Source of the DNA: Karalla daura
Taxonomy: Eukaryota > Chordata > Actinopteri > Chaetodontiformes > Leiognathidae
NCBI GenBank assembly: GCA_029224185.1
Contig: CM055198.1
Coordinates: 6,638,210-6,702,209 of the forward strand
Length of the DNA: 64,000 bases
Direction: 5' to 3'
In this document: piece after piece, positions 46,691 to 57,500 of the stretch
Layout: the number at the start of each line of letters is the position of its first letter
How positions within the stretch are numbered: position 1 is the stretch's first letter
Position numbers and translations under genes: made by a program
Notes under the pieces: model-generated
Database searches by the model: none
What the model was told of the DNA's origin: nothing
Seen by the model: the letters and a program-made list of their open reading frames with translations, nothing else

Positions 46691-46874
46691 ACTGACCTCT
46701 TCACACGCTCCTCTGCGCCGACAGTCAGCGGGCTCAGTGCGGCAGGCCTGAGCACAAACCGCCTGCGTCTCCCTCCGGCTGCTGCATACAGCTGTTCACT
46801 GCCACAGCGGCTCAGTCACCTCGGCTAACAATTTCTGAGCCGACACTCTGGACCCGACGCATAATCTGGCGCGT

Positions 46875-46898
46875 ACACACACACACACACACACACAC
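46875..46898. repeat. (AC)12 microsatellite
   Basis: A perfect AC array after 'ggcgcgt'. Confidence 0.95.
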
Positions 46899-47004
46899 TC
46901 ACAGATTCACACACAGCTTCAGAGCTAATGTTTGGCGACATGACAAGTCTCAGACAGTCCTTCAAAGAGTCAACACGATATCAGTATAATGTGAATTAAG
47001 ATCA

Positions 47005-47037
47005 AGCACACACACAAACACACACACACACACACAG
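47005..47037. repeat. (AC)n microsatellite, one interruption
   Basis: An AC array interrupted by an AAAC unit. Confidence 0.92.
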
Positions 47038-48189
47038 GAGTCGCAGAACAAATCTCATTTCCATTCCACTGAATCGTAAGTGTGGTGAGTCTCTTTGCTG
47101 CATTACCATATAAATAACTGGCTGCTGCTTATCAAGCTTTGTTGAAGGAGCCAGAACAGAGTGACAGAGGGGGAGTGAACTCACTCACTTTAGCGGCCAT
47201 TACTAAAACGGACTATCTAATCAAATTCTTCCTGATACTTACACACTTATTTATGTTAAATACATTTATTTATGCTACACACCGCAATGGTGTTCCAACT
47301 GGACGGGCTTTGCCTGGATGTTCGTCCTTCACTTTTCAGCCCCTCGGGAGTTTTCATCTCTGACTGGTTTGCGACTAAATAAAATTCGGGGCCATATTTA
47401 CGGCCAACAGAAAACAAGACAAATGCTAAAGTAAGCACATTTCTAATAAGTTTCCAAATGAATTCTGATATTGAAATGGGGTTCAGAGTTGCCTTTTATT
47501 TCTGCATTCGGATCCTATAATTAAAACCACAAAATCATAACAGAGACAGAATTAAAAGGTTTGCGTTTTCAATAAGCTCCTACGTGTTCTGTAATTCAGA
47601 TTTTTGCAAGTTACATTTCAGTTTATTTCTTATGGTTCCAGGGGTCCTTTATCCCAAAACCCAAACAAATTAGGAACAATGTTCCCCGAGACCACCAGCA
47701 AGGGTGAGGGCAGAATATGAAAGCTGCTCTATGAAGAGCAACATGTGAAGCATAAGCTGTGGCTCCAACTGAGGTTAGGAAAGAGAACTAAATCACACCA
47801 AAAAATGAGGAAATAATAAGTAAAGAAATATATAAAGAAATGAGGAAATCAGAGTTGGGCGTCTGGCAGGGGATGCAGCTTGTGCCATGGCTTCTAAGAA
47901 CAGTAGGCATCAGTAGGGTAGCGGATAAAGACTGGAGATGAAGAATGATGGTGGAAGAAAAGGAAGCCGATAATGAAGATACAAGCAGGAAGAAGAAAAA
48001 GATAAAGACATAATTAATCAAAAATTGGAAATAATAATAGCTGTTGGCCAATCTCTAGAGTTATCCTTCACAGCTGTCAGCAAACGGAGCTGGAAGAGCT
48101 CAAGCTTTTTTTTTTTTAATTTCATGCTTCACTATCTCACTTTTACTCAAAAGTAACCAGGCACAATGTCAACAACGAGAAACACTGAG

Positions 48190-48340
48190 CACCGACATGA
48201 TGTACCGTACGCCGTCGCCTTCACTTCCACAGCACGATCGCGAATTAATAGCCGCCTCATTGTCTGCCGAGATCAGAGCTTTAATTACTGCGACTTTGTC
48301 TCATTATGAGCGGACTGAGGCGGCGGCGGCGGGGAAACAG
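48190..48340. promoter_or_regulatory. candidate conserved non-coding element
   Basis: The segment combines 'gatcgcgaattaatagccgc', 'gagctttaattactgcgac' and 'gtctcattatgagcgg' with a (CGG)4 run at 48321-48332. TAAT cores sit amid CpG-containing unique sequence, as in the element at 35930-36310. Regulatory function is inferred. Confidence 0.27.
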
Positions 48341-48806
48341 TGTAGCTACAAACGTCTTTATGTTTCGGGACTGCGGCGCATTCATCTGCTGCCAAAGAGG
48401 AGTCTTTTCAGTGTCGGTGACAAAGTGAGCGATTGCCTCAGAGCGAGTGGAGGGGAAATCGTCTCCATCCAGAGCCGTGAAGCCTACTGAGCTGTGACCC
48501 AGTCCAGCTGACCCTCACACATGTCCACACACATGTCCCCACACACACACACACACTGTCTTTGCCTTTTGAGTGAAATGGCATCAGTCACCTTTTTGCT
48601 CCAGACCATTCGCTCCTGGTTTCCAAAGGAAATGCCTCCCTCCTCTGTCATTGCGGAGCAATTCAGCCAGTCATTCCCTCAACTATGTGCGGCAGGTGAC
48701 TGGGGCCATTCATAAGCAAGAATACACCCGGCTGCAATCTCAAGTCGGACTAAACATGCATGATCGGGAACGGTTGGGCAGAGACTGTTGTAAAGCAGGA
48801 AGGGCA

Positions 48807-48865
48807 TGTCTGGGACTGAAACCCAGGGCCTTCTTGCTTTTAGGAAGCAGTGCAACCTCCTGAGC
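48807..48865 (+). mobile_element. short fragment of high-copy fish interspersed repeat
   Basis: 'gactgaaacccagggccttc', then 'ttgcttttaggaagcagtgc' and 'aacctcctgagc', resembles the distal end of the same family (block 'cgaacccaggaccttcttgc'). It is short and diverged. Confidence 0.4.
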
Positions 48866-49523
48866 TCCATGTGGGGTTCGCAAAACCAAAAAGGGGTACA
48901 ATCTCCATATGTTACTTGTTACCAGGCAGCACATTAGGGTCTTCAGTGTGTAGACCTCTTGCTTTGGCCTTTCTAAATGGACACATCAGACTCTGTTCTG
49001 TCTCTCTCCCTGTCTCCCTCTCTCTCTTTTTCTTTCTCAGTGCAAAGTTGACGCACAATCATCCAAACAAACACTTTTAGCCTGTTTTTTTTCATTTTTG
49101 GTTTTAAATACAAAAAGACTCAAAAGGACAAGTGCCGGTTGCTGTGCTTCATTCTGGGCCAGACAAAGGTGGCGATCTATGTGAGCAGGAAGAGTGAGGC
49201 GGAGAACAGTAGCACTGTGCTGATGGTGAGAAGGATGGCCAGAGCAAGGCCATCCTGATGGATTTTCATTATTACAAAACAATGCAGGACCTGGGGATCT
49301 TTAAACAAACTTGGACACATGGGACCGACCAGGACAAGGGACAGACGTTCTCAGATCAGACGCTCTGATCTTCTCAGTGGTTGATTTTCAATCTTTTATT
49401 CTATTGTACCAACGAGAACTGATGACCACATGGTCGTAATAAAGATGGTGTGAAAAATCAAAACTCCCTTTGCCTCTCTCTCTTTCTCAGAGTGTTTCAT
49501 CAGCTCTTATCTGTCTCATACCC

Positions 49524-49543
49524 TGCAGCAGCAGCAGCAGCAG
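49524..49543. repeat. (GCA)6 trinucleotide repeat
   Basis: Six GCA/CAG units in non-coding sequence. Confidence 0.92.
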
Positions 49544-51550
49544 CCATTCACGGTTTGTCACATACGACGACACTTCATGCGGCCAGAGGGAGCAAGGGGA
49601 AAGAGCTGAACGCAGCCCGTTGTTGATATTGATAACTCTCGCCCCAGCCTAAAAGCTGACATTCAAGAGTAAAAAGGTTCAGAACCGGGACCTGACTGCA
49701 GGACCTGAAAGCGTGACAAATGTCACGTGATAATGAGGGAAATGGATGGCTTTCTGTTGAGACGTCGAGAAAAAGAGAAAATATCAGGGGGGGCCGGATG
49801 AGATTTAGCTGATTCCCAGATGACTGAGAGCACAAAGTCTTGGAATATAAAGGCACCCCGATCCGAGAGATCTAAGCTGAGAGATTACACCACACTTATT
49901 ATCTTCTACTTTATATCTGCATTTATATCAATTCGCTCTTACCACCGAGTTCCCTGAATAAAATGGGTCAGATACATTGAATATATGATATATTTTCGAG
50001 TCATATAACCCTTTTATTATCTATTCAAGTTGAATCCATTCTCGGTTTCAGGTTCTGACCAGTACTGTAAGTTAGTTTGTCTCACAGCCAATGTACTTCT
50101 GACTCATCGCGAGGTTGATATTTCCTCATAGAAAGTGAAGCATTAAATATAGATCTTTGATTATGTTTGATTTCATTCACAATTGAACGCATTTCATGGC
50201 ACTTTCAGGAAATTGACTTTTATTCAGGAGGCTGAAACTACTCAACAGTCAGAGGACAATTCTAAGCAAACGCATATCCACCTCATAATGAAATCTGGCC
50301 TTTGGGAAATATGACTCATACCGTGACTTTTATCACAGAGATAGAGCCAACAGTCAGGTGTGTTTTGTTGTACAAAGCTTGCAGTTCTCAATAATGATCA
50401 TGGTCCAGAATTGTAAATGAATCAGCCTCGGTGTGAAGCCCCCCCGAGAGGTGGCATCAACCACAGGATCCCTCGTCACACAGGTACTGGCTCAAATCAT
50501 CAGGGTTGTCATGCACTTTAGGAAATGATTAAGTGACACAATTCTTTGCCTGGAAAAAAAAATCAATGGCGGATTTGACCCTCTGCAGGGCAGATACATC
50601 TCTGTCAAGTGGAGTTGCTCGAGCTTTCAACTGTTTGTCCTCAGGATGCGGCTGTGTCACACTGCTTTTCACTGTGCAATCCTCCATCAACTTCTTGTTA
50701 CGGTGCAAAACAAAAGCGCGCTTCTGCAGCACACAGTAACAAGCCATACTGTCAGATGTGCAGGGTGTTGTTTCCTACCCTGGCATCTTTGCCTGTTGCG
50801 CCTCCGGCCTGTTTCCTGACTGAGAACAAGTCTCACGGATGGAAAAGCGAGGAGGCTGACTCGGTTTACTGATTTTTTTTCTCCATGAAAGGTGGTGAAA
50901 TGCCCTAACACGACCCAATTTAAGCAGTTACCGAGAGTCATCAAAGTACTATTACAATTAGAATGGGTGGAGAGCTGAGTCGATTTGTTTGGAATCTGAT
51001 CGAAATGAATATTCATGGGGTGGCGCAGACGTCTGTGGATGTGATTACCTGTGTTTAGTGGAGGTGCTGACACCTGGAGGCGGAGTCTCCTCTAATCACT
51101 CCGACACACTTCATTTAGCCTCTAATTAGCACTTAATCCAAAGGCTAAAAGGACCTCAAACCAAATGAAGCATTCAGTGCAGCTCATTTAAAGTTCTCTC
51201 AAAAAAGACAACAGGGCGCGACACGAAAGCCCCGACACGCGAAGCGGCGACCTGGCCTCATTATTCTCAAATGCTTTCTGACTGCACATAAAAAAGGCTT
51301 TTACATGTCCAGGCTTGCTCCCTATCCACCTGCATAAACAAGGGCGATGGACGTTAAACCAGGGACTTGCATGAATATGATCACACTCAATTTCGTACCG
51401 TGAACAAAGAGAAATAAGACTCAATTTCCATATTTTAACATCACGCAGTCGAGAAAAAAAAAAGAGAGAGATTCACCATCAAACGTAATTACCCGTTCCT
51501 CCTCTCAGCCTACTCAGATGCGTCCTCAGTGTTAACGTCTGCACGCAGCC

Positions 51551-51574
51551 TGTGTGTGTGTGTGTGTGTGTGTG
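51551..51574. repeat. (TG)12 microsatellite
   Basis: A perfect TG array at the left border of the CpG island that follows. Confidence 0.95.
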
Positions 51575-51579
51575 ACTTC

Positions 51580-51910
51580 TCGAGGAGCTGTAAGCGCAGA
51601 CAGCCCGGCTGTTTCAGCGACGCCTGTGACGGGACCAGATGCTGCCGTGAGCTTCCCCCCGCCGACGAGGAAATGTTTACGGGGGCGCGCATCCTCGCGC
51701 CTGCACTCTGGCTCGTACCGGGCCCGGGGCCCGAAGGGCCGTGTTTGTACAGCGCCTGTTTTGGAAGCAGCCAGGAGTCGAGGCGCTTTCCCTGGCATGA
51801 GTCACAGTCACGCGCAGATATTTTTTCTTACAGTGATTACACCGACGGGAGAGCACCGGGAGCCGTCTTTACGCGCCGATTCTGCGGCTCCACGGGGATC
51901 CAGCATGAGA
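51580..51910. promoter_or_regulatory. CpG island (orphan)
   Basis: By hand count about 33 CpG in 320 bp, roughly the number expected from composition. It includes the GC-rich palindrome-like 'accgggcccggggcccg' and 'gggggcgcgcatcctcgcg'. Frames of 88-136 codons are open on both strands without recognisable domains. It may be a promoter, alternative first exon or regulatory island. Confidence 0.48.
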
Positions 51911-52418
51911 CCCTGTGATAAGTGGATGATTGCTCTCTTCTTAAAGCCACGGGTTCCAAATTAATAATTCATTTGAAGAGAATATTGCAGAGGCTCAGCG
52001 ACTAGGAATGCCCCCGACTGTGGAATTAAAAAGAAAAAAACGAGCGAGGAATGTGCCTGAAACATTCTCAGATTCCACGTTTACAGCAATGAAAACAAAG
52101 GCGCTCAACAAAGAAAGCGCAGCTCTGCTACAAAATCCACGGCGCAGATGTGCGGGGACACCTGTTCCTCAGTCGAATCGGGGGATGGGGAAACAAGCCT
52201 GCGCTCCACATGGTTTTGATGAATCATACAGTGTAGCCGGGCTGCAGGTTGGGTTCTGAACCACTGTAGAGGCTGACATAAAGAGCGGAGGGAGGACGTC
52301 ACGTTGGAGCATTTCATGGAGTAATTGCTCCATCAATCACGGAGCGGCACAGACAGCAACTTCAGCCAGACACAGTTGTTGCAGCTCAGGCAGCACAGAG
52401 GAGTTTTCTTTGTGTACG

Positions 52419-52422
<4 letters not shown>

Positions 52423-52459
<37 letters not shown>
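52423..52459. repeat. (TG)18 microsatellite
   Basis: A perfect TG array of 37 bp. Confidence 0.96.
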
Positions 52460-52461
<2 letters not shown>

Positions 52462-52622
52462 CTTTGCTCTCTCCATCTCTGAGACGTCTCTGAGGCAGCA
52501 AATGTCTTTGTGATTTTAAGACAGTCGACAGGACAATTACCGGGGGGAAGCGGGGCAATTTCACTGATTGCCGTTAACGCGCCATCCTATTTTCCTCATT
52601 GACAATCTTTGAAAAGCTACCA

Positions 52623-52650
52623 TTAATAATAATAATGATAATAATAATAG
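52623..52650. repeat. (TAA)n trinucleotide repeat
   Basis: TAA/AAT units with one TGA interruption. Confidence 0.92.
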
Positions 52651-53309
52651 TATGTGTGCAGGGAGATTTGAGGGGGCGGGTAAGGTAACAACAGGTATAG
52701 GGGGTTGTTTCCTTTTTCTCCTTAGTTTCCCTCTTTGCTTCTCTCCACATCTCCACCAGCAGTCTCAGGGTCATTACATTTAGCCCAGCTGCAGCTCCAT
52801 CTCGGCACTCACTTCCATTATGCTGCTCTCAGATTGGTATACGCCGGCTGAAGGTAAAGGGGAAAAAATTAGACTTGGTACTGAGAATTAATTGGAGATG
52901 GAGCAGCAAGTGAGATAAAATGCTGGAGGCGAAGAGCAGAAAATGGGCAAAAAGTCTTAATCGTTCTGTTTTCTTTTCTGGGATGAAATATCGTGAACAG
53001 CTATAACGGTTACTCAAAGAACTCAAGTGCACAGATAATAATCGCAGCTGCAAAAAAAAAGCCAAAAGCTGACGGTGTGTATTGATCACAGGAGTTGAGA
53101 GCGGAGGGAAGAGAAAAAAGAGAAGTTGCGACAGGTATAAAAACAAAAAGTCTACACCTTTAGATGTAGGTGTGAAATGAAACGCATAGTCAACTCTGCT
53201 GCTGGGCGACAACTGAGGCTTTGCGTGTATACCTATCAAAAACATATGTACAGTACAGCAGCAACATCTAGACCATCTCACGGTGGTGTTACAGTAGTCT
53301 GCTGGATTT

Positions 53310-53462
53310 CCTGGACAGGTCGACCTTAACAAGCAGGATTTTTGGACCGTGGGAGGAAACTGGATTAACCACAGAAAAGCCACCCACCCACACACATACA
53401 GGGAAAACGTATGAACTCCACATAGAAAGTCTGACCAGGATTCAAGCTATAAACCTCGTCAT
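53310..53462 (+). mobile_element. degraded copy of high-copy fish interspersed repeat
   Basis: 'cctggacaggtcgacc' is followed, after an internal deletion, by 'ttggaccgtgggaggaaact', 'acagggaaaacgtatgaact' and 'ccacatagaaag', ending near 'ggattcaagctataaacc'. Block order and wording match the family at 22579 and 44436. The interval between the 'ctggacaggtcgcc' and 'tttggac' blocks is missing. Confidence 0.7.
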
Positions 53463-54508
53463 CGCATGTTGACAGTCCCCAGAGTGTCCGTGTCCCACAG
53501 GATAAAGACGTGTCGGTGGATTTCAGTGCCCCAGAGTGTGACGTGGCGTGCTGAACGTTGGTCCGTGGAGAATCTAGGCGGACAGTTCACAAAGAAGTGG
53601 TATGACATTTTTTCATGCAGTAAAAAAATATCTACCATTAAATCCTATCATCCATCTGGTCCTGACTAAAGTCGTACCACTCGGCCATAGGATCCAGAGA
53701 AAAATTTTAAAAAAGATGTCAGCCTCAAAGAAACAAGAGTACAAAGCTCAACAGAAGGCCAGCTAAAACCGAGAGCAAAGATTGTCTTGATCTAGTGTGA
53801 TACAAAGATCACATACAAACACATCAAACAAGCCCAGAGACAAAAGCACACACATACACAGCCACCAACACACACACAGTGTCCCAGACTCCAGGACCAT
53901 ACCATCTCCAGCACTTCTTTTATGGTAACACAGCGCTCATTCACTCTGTAAAAGTGCTTTTAAATTGCATTTGCAACATCATGTGACATTTATTCGTTTT
54001 AAGGGATCATTTGGATCCATCTCCGTGACCCGAATCTGATTTGCAGTCGCAGGTCTGGACGGAGATGCATGGCTGGGCTTGGATTTCTAACAGCGGGCGC
54101 GTTTTCTGCATTTATCACGAACGCTCAATCAGCGCAGCCACGAAAGAGGAATGAGTGGCTGTGCACTGAATAGCAATCCTCTCGTGCTCCCGCTCACTGC
54201 AGGGGTGGCGTCCAAACAAAAACGATGGATCCTGTGTCAGAGTACAGAGTGACCGCTGTCACTAACCTCCCATCAGACCAGCGTCATCGCTGAGGAAGAC
54301 AATGGACTTCAGCGGCGGCAGACCTTTATGATGTTCGTGGTTTGAGAGAGGGGGCGCTAGGCGGCCCACACATCGTCCGGGCTAATGTCCAAACGCGTCA
54401 GGTTCTCAGCCTGACGCAGCCCGTCTCTCAGCAGGCAGCAGCCAATCAGCTTCCTGCAGCGCCCAAGCGTGCGTCCATCTGAGCAGCAGGTTTCAGCACG
54501 GAGGGGCA

Positions 54509-54510
<2 letters not shown>

Positions 54511-54577
<67 letters not shown>
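54511..54577. repeat. (AC)33 microsatellite
   Basis: A perfect AC array of 67 bp. Confidence 0.98.
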
Positions 54578-54579
<2 letters not shown>

Positions 54580-57500
54580 AACAAACAAATACCACAGTAG
54601 GAGTCCCAGAAAGTCCTCAGTGTGAACAGACAGTAGTGCTGCTAGAGGGCCGAGTTCCTCGGTGCTCTGTCAGACAGTAGCCGTCTGAATGTGAAGCTAG
54701 CTTCACAGCAGCGAGCAAAATGAAGGAGGAAAAAAAAAAACGAAACAACTGAAGCTCTGGGGCAGGCTGTGATCACATCCACGACGTCTCAGACGAGAAG
54801 CAAAAATCCCGAGCATCACAGCAGCTCATCCAAAGCTAATCGCGTCTGACACTTCAGAGGAATCAGAGCCGCTCTTACTGTTTGTGCTCGTGTTCCCTGT
54901 CAGCCAGCCGGCGCGGCGCAAAAAACGCACCCCGAGACGGCCCTCTTACCTAGAGGAGAGAACAAAGAGACGACAGGCTTAGAGCTCTTTTGCTCTTTCA
55001 GGTTGTCACCGTTTGACCACTCTGAGCTTTACGGACACTTGTGAAGATGTGGGAAACGGCAAACAGAAAGCCGGTCCACCTGCTGCTGGGAGAAGCGAAT
55101 ATCCTTTCAGCCTCTGGGGAGGATATTCAGTCAGCAGAGGATCACAGGAGAGATGGCGGCTGATATTAAAGAGAATGCCGGTGGAATGGTATTCCCTGTA
55201 TCCAGCAATAAGCACATCCTCACGGCCACCTGAAATATCATCTGCTCACAGATGTTCGAGAATTCCCTCTGGGAAACCGAATCTGCCGGAGGTTGTTTCC
55301 CTCTGATAATATCTGACCTCAAAGTCTTCAATAATCACGCAAACTAAATCTCGACTCTCATCCCTTCCTCCCGCTGAAGCCCAGTCCTTCACAGTGGAGG
55401 AATGCTGAACTCAGCGAGGCAGAGCCCTTTGTGTGCTTCACAGTCCAAACCGCCGTCGGCGCAACAACGAAAGGTCCTCCGACCCCTGGACGTGCCACAG
55501 CGGCAAACGGTGGTGAAACAAGCTGGTGTCTGACACCAGCCAACGCTGCTTTAGTCCTCCTCCGTGGAGTGGTTTTTAGACAGACACTCAAGCTGGCTTT
55601 GGTACAAATCGTTCCACTAAAGGAATGACCGAGGGATCAACAACACAACCCACCAATGAGCAGCAAACTGCCCTTTAGGAAGCGGGGGGGGGGGCACAGA
55701 TCTGTGTGATTTGTGAGGGAAGAGGGAAGTCTTTAGGCTCTCTTTAGAAATGTAGTCCAGCAGGGAGAGCTGATGTTAGCAGTTCTGTTTCTCACAGATG
55801 TCCTCAAAGACCCTCTTGAACAAACAAAGCAAGACGTACCGTTGATTAGTTGGTTACAGCGTCGATAATGACAAACCATTTAGAAGTCAATCCATGCACT
55901 TTACTTTCTCTGTGAAACCAGGTCTTGCCTATTATCCGTACAGCTGAAGGAAGAACTAAAAAGTCGGATATTACCGGTGCATACAACTGCTAGTTTTACT
56001 GTGATAACTCCAAAGCACTTTCGGCAGATAGCCATTGTATGTACTGATTAACGTTTTGTGAGTTTTTCCCCTCATTCATTTTGCTCCACTCACGCAGCTC
56101 TGTGTCCTGAAGTGCCTCTGGCAAACAGCCACGATAAATGACGGGGCAGCATTGTTGGAGGGCGACAGAGGAGGTGTGCAGCTACCTTTGATTGCGATGA
56201 AGCGCTGCAGATGAAGAGCACTTACAGGCTGGCAAAAAAAAAAATGACAGCAGATTGTTCACTTCACTCTGAAGCAAAAGCAGCAGTTAAATGGAGTGAA
56301 GCATATGCCGCCACTCAAAGAGATAGGGATACACCCAGATGTTCACCTTAAGGTAGAGATGACACTTTGGTGTTAAGGGAGAGTCACATGTTGTCATATG
56401 GATCTTGTTGCCTTTGATTCATGGTTCTAAGGTATTCGAGAGGCCTTTAAATTCAACAGGAGCAACTTCATAAAACCTGACATTCAGTGCATCCTGACTG
56501 ATTCCCAAACGAAATAAAGAAACAGAAATAAACAGAGATACACTCTGCATTCAGTTCAGTTCTCCCTCCAGCTTCAGCGGCACAAAGTGCCACCGCTTGT
56601 AATGAGTAGTTGCCAGTGGCAGATGGAAGCTTTTACATGTTGGCAGAGTTGGACTTCTCATTATCTGGTGTGGAAATCAATTTATCAACATCAAAAAAAA
56701 AAAAATCCAAACTAACCTCTGTCACATGTCGAAAAGCACATGGGAAAAGTGCGACCGAGCCCATAATTACAGACAATTACTCTGCGTCGAACAATGCCGC
56801 AATCAAAGGCTTGTCACTGTAGGTGAGAACAAACCACCTCGTTATATTTCCTATTCAGAGAGTTTTACACTGCGGTCCACGTGCACAGCGTTCCTTCCAT
56901 ACAATCTTTGAGAGACGGATCCTGGAGCTGCTCTGCAGACGCTGAGCGATGGAGCAGCAGGAAGACTGACAGAGGCTGATTTTACTGCCAGATGGACACG
57001 CTCCCCTATTTGCAGCCCGACATGCAAATCACATTCAATCGGAAATGTGACACCCGATGACATCATCAACCCGAGGGCTCCATCCTCCGATTTCCAGGTT
57101 AGACAGAAAATACATTTAGTAAATTGATTTCACGCTGAAATCTGTGCAGGAGTGCAGAGGTGGCTTCTCCCTCAGTCAAAGTCCCACCCTCAAGCTGCTC
57201 GGACTCCTAATTCAGGAGATTCCACCCTTCAGCCTTCACAAGCGAGGCTGGAGGTTGGTGTGTAACAAATTCATCCCTGATTGACTTTCAGGATTTCTGT
57301 CAAGTATCGTAACAGCGGCTTCTTTCCTCTCCCTTCATGCATTTCTTTCTGGTGAGCAGCGGCCCGATTGGCTCGTCGAGACATATCAGCAACATCCAGG
57401 AGCCGCACTTCAAAAGGAGTTAAAACACAAATGGCGGCAGGAAACAGACAGCTCGAGAGACAGAAGTTGCCACAGATTCAAGTTAATATGTACCTGTTGC

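Larger units (their letters stand above)
46700..51545. other. non-coding stretch
   Basis: No gene supported. It contains CA arrays at 46875-46898 and 47005-47037, the candidate element at 48190-48340, a dispersed-repeat fragment at 48807-48865, (CAG)6 at 49524-49543 and a small inverted repeat aggatggcc/ggccatcct near 49229-49256. Confidence 0.4.
51911..54510. other. non-coding stretch
   Basis: No gene supported. It holds a TG array (52423-52459), an AAT tract (52623-52650) and a dispersed repeat (53310-53462). The 188-codon minus-strand frame 52829-53395 is Leu/Ser-rich, overlaps the repeat and is not a credible gene. Confidence 0.4.

Noticed and set aside
52829..53395. 188-codon minus-strand frame, among the longest in the window
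   Set aside because: Ser/Leu/Phe low complexity, overlap with a dispersed repeat, and no domain or splice signals.
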